Of a stretch of DNA of 64,000 nt, positions 57,397 through 64,000 are shown in pieces; the first letter of the stretch is position 1, and each line of letters begins with the position of its first letter. Under the pieces are notes generated by a model, which worked only from the letters and a program-made list of their open reading frames with translations, made no database searches and had not been told where the DNA came from. Both the position numbers and the translations under genes were made by a program. The stretch is from Holothuria scabra (Eukaryota > Echinodermata > Holothuroidea > Aspidochirotida > Holothuriidae), in the NCBI GenBank assembly GCA_037179385.1, contig CM074193.1, forward strand, positions 37,350,846-37,414,845. Reading direction: 5' to 3'.

Positions 57397-58849
57397 CACA
57401 AAGGTGTGTAAACCTCATCCTCATCCAGATACCGTCCCAGTTTATTGTTTCAGGACATAACCTGGTTGGCAAACAATGCTTTAACGTGTTATCAGAACAC
57501 TTTCCGTGCATGCTTTTTAACAGGAGTCGCTCTATATATTTTGAATTTCATGTCAATCAAAACGTTAAACCATTTAAGAATTTTTGAAGACTCCTGACAA
57601 AATTGTCACTTTGAGGTGACAAATGACTGCCATCAAGTCGCTACAGTTTACATCCAGGTGGCACTCTGATGCTTATTTTTGGTAAACTTGAGCAACATAT
57701 TTTCAAAGGAGAGACGACCTCGGACTTAATCTAAAATATTGTTGTTTTAGTTTCCATAGTAAAATCAAATCTGAAATTAATATATTAATCACCAAATAAT
57801 TTTGATACTTTAAGTTCAATAGAGCCATGCAAGATAAAACCACACTGCGGGAAGAAAAAGATTGGGGCGATAAGATTCTGTGAAGTTTCCCCTCGTTTTC
57901 GTCTTTCCCGACCTCTACTTTTTATTTGTGTAGAACACGGATGTTTTCGAAGAATATGCTTGCTAGATTCCAATAGAGTCAATGCAAAAGTTAGGTTCAC
58001 AAGTAAAATAAGAAAAGCGACAAGTTTGTCAATAAATAAGATGAGAATATCTATTTATGCTTTAATTTAAATTCAAAACGACAAGAAGATTACCAGAGAC
58101 AACCATTTTTCGGTAAATAGGCATTTGTTAACATGACATTTCTTTTTCGTGACCGCATTTCTTTTCATTTATTGCTTTCCGTAATATTTTGAAAGTAATT
58201 CAAGTGAAAAAAGTTTGAATAAAATAATAGAAGTGAAAAAAATATTTTGTTAGTAACACTGTCAGAATCAAAACCCTATCCAATTTTAAAGGCCCTTTGT
58301 CTGTCAGTAATCATTTTCACATGCACGAGCATTGGAGTTAGTGCATGGTCCGCTGCCAGAAGCGCGAAAAGAGAAGAAAGACAAGAACGTCCCATTTCGA
58401 ATTGAACGGTTTTTTTTTTTAGGACCGCCTTAACTGGTACTGCTTTGATTTCTAATTTCAAACAAATACGACCAAACTGGGTTAATGTGCAATGCATGCG
58501 CAGAGTAGTGTGGGTAAAGGTAGAGTATGTGGGAGGGGTGGGGTGTGCCAGAATAAATGATAATTAGGTAGGGATCAAGGGACCGTTAAATCGAGCAGGT
58601 TTTTTAGGTCAAAGGTGAACAGCGTTTAGTGTTTGTACCGTATATAATATCACCGTCCTCGGGTACTGTCTCAGCTTAATTTATGTATCTCTTTTTTCTC
58701 GGCAGCACCTTACTCGACAAACTCTATGAATGTACTAGAGTGCTATCCTCCACAATGTCTTCCTATTATGAAATGTTCCGTCCTTATTTGTGTAAACTTT
58801 ATGAATTACTTTCAAAATAACATGACATTGTTGAACATTGAATTTAACA
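57397..58849. other. Gene-less stretch
   Basis: No exon, RNA or repeat family was recognised in this AT-rich stretch. Confidence 0.35.
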
Positions 58850-59120
58850 CAAATTTAATCACAGTGAATTTAATCCAAAAGAGCTGACAATCACTCCAAA
58901 AGGAGTGAAATTTTCTCAAAAAGAGCGGCATTTCACTCTTGATGGAGTGCCTCTTAAAAAAGAGGGATCCCTCGAGGCGCTCTTTGAAAAGTCCATTTTC
59001 ACTCTTTTTTGAGTTATTCTCACTCTTCTTGGAATGAATTATCACCTTAATGGAGTGAACTGACAGCGTTCACTCTATAAGAGAGTGATTAAGGTCACTC
59101 TTTTGTTTTTTAGAGTGTAA
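58850..59120. mobile_element. Solo foldback element of the AGAGTGAA family
   Basis: The right end is TTTTAGAGTGTAA preceded by CACTCTTTTG. The interior alternates AGAGTGAA and TTCACTC words in mirror order around a centre with AAGAGGGATCCCTC. The left end is diverged. It matches the termini of the large element at 41676-45196 and shows what that element looks like without the 3.1-kb core. Confidence 0.75.
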
Positions 59121-59781
59121 TACTTTACCATTTTTCATTTGTTATTTCATCACACTTTGAAGTAGAATGTCCTGACTTTCGTTACAGATTTTGAAATAAT
59201 TCCAACCGATCTGTTTTGGAAGATTTTATCCGTCAACTGCCAAGTGAAAGCAGATGCTTCTTGTTGGATGTCACCACGTTTTTAGAGCATCCTTTTTATT
59301 TTCAAACAAGTTACATGCCTAAAGCAATTTTTTGATGGTGCAGACCGTTTACTATAAAATACAATCCGATTATTAAGGTGAAATATTGAAGTAAGGGTGA
59401 CTCTCCTTTTTGGATAAAAGCCTCGTGAAGCAAATCTTGTTATCATTACGTCTGCAAATTTCGATATTACGAAAGAGAGCTTTACTTTTTGATTGGCGTT
59501 AAAATGAATTGATATGTTTCACACTCCCTTCACATAAGGAATCCAGTTGCTTTACAACTCTGTTAACCACATACCCGGTGAATTAGGAATTTGGACGGGG
59601 ACCCCTGGATAAGTATCCATTGCCAAATGCAGCGGGAAGTCACCAAAGCACAAAGGTAAGTGTGAGTGAGTGAGGGAGTGCGTCAGCAGCCAGCCATCCA
59701 GACAGTGAGTTAGTCAGTTAGCTAGTCTACCAGCGCACAGGGGGCCATGGTACGATGAAGAAATGGACTTAATATTTTGAA

Positions 59782-60371
59782 CAGTTCGGGAGATAACCTC
59801 TTTCGGGGGAAAATGTTTTTTTTACCCGATCGGGGGAAAATACGGTCATGGGTGGCGCCATTTTCAGATTTCTCCCTTGATGTTTTGCGATCCTACCGTG
59901 CAAATTCAATGGAGAAGAACGTTCAAAACAACTGGAAAATTTCATCCAACTTAGGAAAGAGAAATTTCGAAATATTTGGAAACTTGTTGCTTAGGAGAAC
60001 AAAAAAGCCGGATCATGTTTGGTAGTTCGCCGCGCAAATTTTGAGATATCGAGCAATGTTGCTACGTTCTGTGTCCGAAGCTTAAACTCTAGACTCAATA
60101 CAACCGCAAGATTTATGCGGTTTTTTCTACAGAAAATTGTGTAAGTTACTCGTGTTTGCAATTGTGCTCATTAATTCTCTGTTGAAAGTTTCTTGTGATT
60201 TCGTTTTTTGGTGGTGAACAATTGCCCTGTATTTGTTTATTTTCACATTTATAAAACAAAGCGACGGCTGTGAAGAGGTACACACTAAGTGCTCATGAAT
60301 ATTCATGCTACAAATTTCCCCCCGATGAGTGAATTTTCATTTTCACCCGAAAACGGTTATCTCCCAAACTT
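59782..60371. mobile_element. MITE, CAGTTCGGGAGATAACC family, copy C
   Basis: The left end CAGTTCGGGAGATAACCTCT plus TTCGGGGGAAAA and the right end ACCCGAAAACGGTTATCTCC plus CAAACT are family termini. The interior aligns with copy A, including CTACGTTCTNTGTCC, GACTNNATNCANCCGCAAG, GTGAAGAGGTACACACTAAG and TGCTCATGAATATTCAT-like words. No target duplication is clear. Confidence 0.82.
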
Positions 60372-60781
60372 TTACATATTTTTTTTACAGGGGAATACAT
60401 ACGGGTTTCCATTCTTGATAATAAGAGCGGAAGCATTCTTCCAGAACAGCGGAATGACTGACCAATATAATTGCTTAACTTGAAATATTTCCTTACCGTA
60501 GGCTAGGCATAACGTAAGGCCGAGCGTTACATATTATCATACACCAAAGTTCACCTTGCAGCGATCTCAAGCCTGCAAAACTTGGGCCTCTCCACCCAGA
60601 TACAAAATAGTTTACATGCTTCAAACTATTTGTAGGTTTCATTGATGGCAAAGTCGGGCGAAGGGTGACCAAACGTATTTAACAAGTCAAATTAAGACAC
60701 CGCACGAAGGCCTATTCTTAGTGAATCGATTTGCACTACGGCCTAAAATCGTTCGTTTTTACTGCTTAAAGGTCAATTTCG

Positions 60782-61170
60782 TGTAACATATTGTACATGT
60801 GCTAGTTGCACTTTGCAACAGCCACATTACTGTTCTATTCAGCCAGTCTAGAGCAGGACCACTCAGTGTTTGCCCTTTGGAGGGCGTACTTGTCCATTTG
60901 GGACGTTAAGCTCCTTAAGGGAGCAGAACTCCTCCGGGAGTAATCGTTTGGTTTTCGCCCCTTGGCTCTTCGCCAGAGAGTCGTGGGGACTTTTAGAAAA
61001 ACTTATTCACCTTTGTATACTTCCGGTTGTGCTTGTATGCACTCACGAATCACATTGCAATACCCGGACAGTCTTGTCCAAGCCAGCGACCTGTAAATAC
61101 ATATCCGATCCTTACTGAATAATAAACCCACGTGTCTGTGTCATCTTTACCCAAGTCCCAAGTCATCACA
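60782..61170 (+). repeat. Solo LTR, Gypsy-like, with 5-bp target duplication
   Basis: The 389-bp block starts TGTAACATATTG and ends AAGTCATCACA (TG...CA). It is flanked by TTTCG on both sides (60777-60781 and 61171-61175). AATAAA at 61121 would be the LTR polyadenylation signal. There is no internal retroviral-type coding region, so the element has been reduced to one LTR by recombination between its ends. Orientation is taken from the AATAAA. Gypsy is suggested by the TGTAACA start and 5-bp duplication. Confidence 0.8.
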
Positions 61171-61301
61171 TTTCGAACCCTGTAAACTTCTTTCTTCAGA
61201 AGCAAAGGGGATGAATAACAAACTTTTTGAAGGGATGAAACTTTCTATCTCAGGGCAAGCAAATAACTGGTCCGGAAATAACGTTAGGCATACACTATGG
61301 T

Positions 61302-62286
61302 CATTGGCGTAACTAGACTCAGGAGGCACTGGGGGCACATCAATTTTGCAGGGAACCACAACTGGACTCCAATCATAGCGCCGGAAGCGCCCTCTAGAGC
61401 GAGGCTCATTGGGTGGGGTCCAGGGGTGCGCCTTAAGGCCCCTGCATGGTGGAGCCCAGGGGCAAGGCCCCCTGCAGAAGCTCCTGTGTTTTAGGGTTTT
61501 TGGGAGGTACTAAAGTCGTTATTTAAGGATAATTCTATGGACTTCACACTGTTCTAAAATTACCGCCACGGTAACTTCAAGTAAGACCTTAGGTGAAACA
61601 TCTATTTAAACTGCTACCAAGATTGGATCCGGCTTACATTTTCAAAAAGGGGAGAAAGAAGTTAATGGACAGTTCAATGTGAGTGTCCTTCTGGGGGTCC
61701 AGGAGACGAAGCTCCCGAAAGCTCCTTGGGTTTAAGGTGTCTATGAGGTATTAACGTCGTAATTAAAGGAAAATTCTACTGTCTTTACACTGGTCTGAAA
61801 ATTGCTTTCAGGGCAACTTCAAGTAAGATTTATTGGTGACAAATCTAGTATAGTGAGATTACTACCAAGAGCTGATCTGGCTGACATTTTGAAGGTGGAA
61901 CTAAACTAGAAAATGAATAGAAAGCAGTTGAGGTACAGTTAAATGTAATTTTCTTTAGGGAAGATGTAGGCCTTATCCTGCCCGAACCGGTACCTGAGCT
62001 GTGCACCACCTTCAGTTGATTTAGTCGGAAGTTTGCAGAAAATCTTGAGAAAAGCCACAGCCCCTCAAACAGCCGGAAATGGCATTTCAAAACATGTTTT
62101 TGCGATACTTTCATTCGAAGAACGTGGAATTTACGTGCAATTCATTGCCTTTTCTTTTCTTTTCGAAAGAAGAATCAAATCTTAAAAATTTCGTAGTCAC
62201 ACTTTGACTTTTGAAAATATCAAAATTTATATCGATATCAAATCGCAGTTGGGGGAAGGGGGACACGCCCCCTGACAACGCCAATG
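61302..62286. mobile_element. Large hAT-like non-autonomous element (CATTGGCGT termini)
   Basis: CATTGGCGTAACTAG at the left is mirrored by TGACAACGCCAATG at the right. The flanking 8-mers ACTATGGT and ACTAAAGA are similar but not identical, a possibly decayed target duplication. The interior contains a partial direct repeat: GGGTCCAGG.....AAGC..CTGAAAGCTCC then TTTTAGGG/TTTAAGG, with GGTA(C/T)TAA(A/C)GTCGT and GGAAAATTCTA near 61510 and 61750. Confidence 0.7.
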
Positions 62287-62289
62287 ACT

Positions 62290-63044
62290 AAAGAGGTCAA
62301 TAGTTGATCTTGCTCGGTCGGTGTTTGTTTCAATATTGATATCTACAGTATGGCTGCGATTCCAGTTTGACGTCATTTTTGTGACGTCGCCGAAACCTCC
62401 CTATATGTGTGTTCTCAAAAATAGTGTAGCAAGGCATGTTGACTAACATTCTACTATGAAATATGCAGTACAGTGTGCTTATGCAACCACTTGTATTTCA
62501 AGTTTTCACGACTTCATAGTCGTGCAAAGTTCGAAACCAATAAAATATTGATTCTTATGAAACTATTTAATTCCCTCTTACAGCTATCAAATATACCACA
62601 TCTCTGCGTTAACTTCAGTTAATTCTGAAGTTAGCTTGTGACTGCTGTACTGGATCATATCAGCAAATTCACATTTCTATAGAAGTTTCCAAGTCTGTAG
62701 TCCGTGCCTTTGATTACAAATGTTACACAGATTTGTGGATAGTTGTCAGCACCTTCCATATTTTGCGTAGGTAGACAAAGGGAATTATCCAACTCCTTTT
62801 TACAGCTTTCAAAGTATAGTGAAATTATCCTATGAAATCTTGAAAAGGACGGTATCAATTCTAACCAATTAGTTAAATTCTAGTCCCGAGCCCAATCCTA
62901 CAAAAATACCTGTTGAGTGCACCTCTCTGACAAAGCTGTAGTTGCCTACATCTGTTTCAGATTACCCAGTAATTCAAGACCATATCACTGAGGAGTTGCT
63001 AGAGATTCCTGATATAACTAAAATACAGAGTGTGATCGTAGCAA
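62290..63044. other. Gene-less stretch with one possible short exon
   Basis: At 62958 a TTTCAG is followed by an open stretch reading YPVIQDHITEELLEIPDITK and IQSVIVARTYKHGQSM before a stop, running into the terminal repeat. I recognise no protein and no donor, so this is only noted. Confidence 0.25.
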
Positions 63045-63140
63045 GGACTTATAAACATGGACAAAGCATGTAACGTATATACGTCCTATCCGTAGATGGT
63101 CGCCACCGGCTGGGCCAAAAAAGGCGCACTGACCGACTGA
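63045..63140 (+). repeat. Copy 2 of the repeat inverted at the left window edge
   Basis: GCATGTAACGTATATACGTC, CTATCCGTAGATGGTCGCCACC and GGCTGGGCC align with the reverse complement of 17-98. It runs directly into a tetranucleotide microsatellite. Confidence 0.65.
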
Positions 63141-63221
63141 CTGACTGACTGACCGACTGACCGACTGACCGACTGACTGACTGACTAACTAACTTACTAA
63201 CTAACTAACTAACTAACTAAC
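63129..63221 (+). repeat. Tetranucleotide microsatellite, GACT/GACC then AACT
   Basis: Units of CTGA/CCGA change to CTAA after about 60 bp, giving two sub-arrays differing by one base per unit. Confidence 0.97.
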
Positions 63222-64000
63222 AATCTAGCTAACCTAAAGTTTAGGATGCTGTCATATCCCCATTAAAACATGTGTATACACATTGACATAGTTTTTTGCG
63301 ATGATTAGATTTCTCATTAAATCACAATCATCGCGTTACAGAGTAATAAAAGAAGAGTAGTGAAAGAAAAATGTTTTCCGGAGCGGTTTGATGAATATAA
63401 GTTTGTGCTTTTGCTGTAGGAACTTGGATTTACCATCGGTTTAAGAGTCTGGTGCGCATCAAGTTAGAATCTCAACACATCGACCGTATTGCAAGCTTAA
63501 TAATGGTATCTACTGTGCCTCCATCAGTTTCAGATAGACTCTCCATCACTCAAATGAAAATATGCCTGTAGAGTTGTAAAGAAATTAAACTGTCCGAGGC
63601 TTTTCTCCAATTAAAGTCTTGTTTGAGATTTTCTAATAATTCTTGTTCGAAATATGTCATAACCGATATCACCTTCGTATACCACAATTGTGACTACTGC
63701 AGCTTCGAAGTAGGCTTATTAGCAGGTTAATGATCGTACATACCACCTGTAAATGATCAATACAATGGGACTAAGGGGGATTCAGAAAATCAGCAAACAC
63801 ATTTAGACTCAGATATACCACATTCCACATTGAATGATACAGTGTAGTAATAAACATGCTGCAATTACAGGTTATTTGGCAAGAGTATCCCCACAAATTA
63901 CCAAAGCAGGGAACATGTAGCCGCTCCCTTGTAATCGTGGTCACTTAATTTTGTCAATTACCTACACAAAAATCTCTTAAACATAGCTAAGCATGTTTGA
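63222..64000. other. Gene-less stretch at the right edge
   Basis: No gene or repeat was recognised. Confidence 0.35.

Overview
This is animal genomic DNA. It is AT-rich, genes are split by spliceosomal introns, there are no bacterial operons, and most of the sequence is transposon-derived. The gene families (SLC22 and SLC35G-like transporters, an intron-containing KIAA1958/Crypton-type tyrosine recombinase, a CR1/Jockey-group LINE, many short inverted-repeat elements) suggest a marine invertebrate deuterostome, most likely an echinoderm. That placement is inference; no species marker is visible.

Layout. (1) 1-9.7 kb: the last four recognisable exons of an SLC22-type transporter on the + strand (4072-4185, 5559-5667, 7235-7459, 9636-9681), with matching splice phases and a stop. 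Upstream exons are not in the window or not recognisable. Inverted-repeat elements and a tRNA-derived SINE lie in and around its introns. (2) 9.7-17.8 kb: no host gene seen; MITEs, SINE copies, a degenerate minisatellite and a U2 snRNA fragment. (3) 17.8-38.7 kb: a local tandem duplication. Two intact SLC35G-like genes (minus strand, coding exons 24558-25640 and 32612-33640) each have a conserved splice acceptor just upstream of the start codon. Each is followed on the + strand left side by related flanking DNA (17.8-18.3/22.8-23.4 kb and 27.6-28.9 kb). The first unit carries about 4.5 kb of extra DNA holding a broken tyrosine-recombinase gene, foldback hairpins and an almost perfect 240-bp palindrome. 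A third, decayed SLC35G fragment lies at 38392-38668. (4) 38.7-49.3 kb: two paralogous non-coding/exon-remnant segments; one received a 749-bp hAT-like element, the other a 5'-truncated LINE (46048-49086). Each copy therefore serves as an empty site for the other's insertion. (5) 41.7-55.1 kb: a pair of inverted arms of about 3.1 kb (41882-44994 and 51901-55108), 6.9 kb apart. One arm is embedded in the centre of a foldback element with 200-bp termini made of AGAGTGAA-like words. Each arm carries several perfect AGGTCAAAGGTCA (DR1) sites arranged in repeated modules. (6) 55-64 kb: more MITEs, a solo LTR with a 5-bp target duplication, a large hAT-like element and a tetranucleotide microsatellite next to a repeat that recurs inverted at the left edge of the window.

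The host genes are membrane transporters with no visible functional linkage. The most unusual content is the mobile DNA: the DR1-bearing inverted arms, the intron-containing recombinase flanked by palindromes, and the empty-site pairs that date and delimit insertions. All calls were made by reading; identities given are hand counts or estimates.
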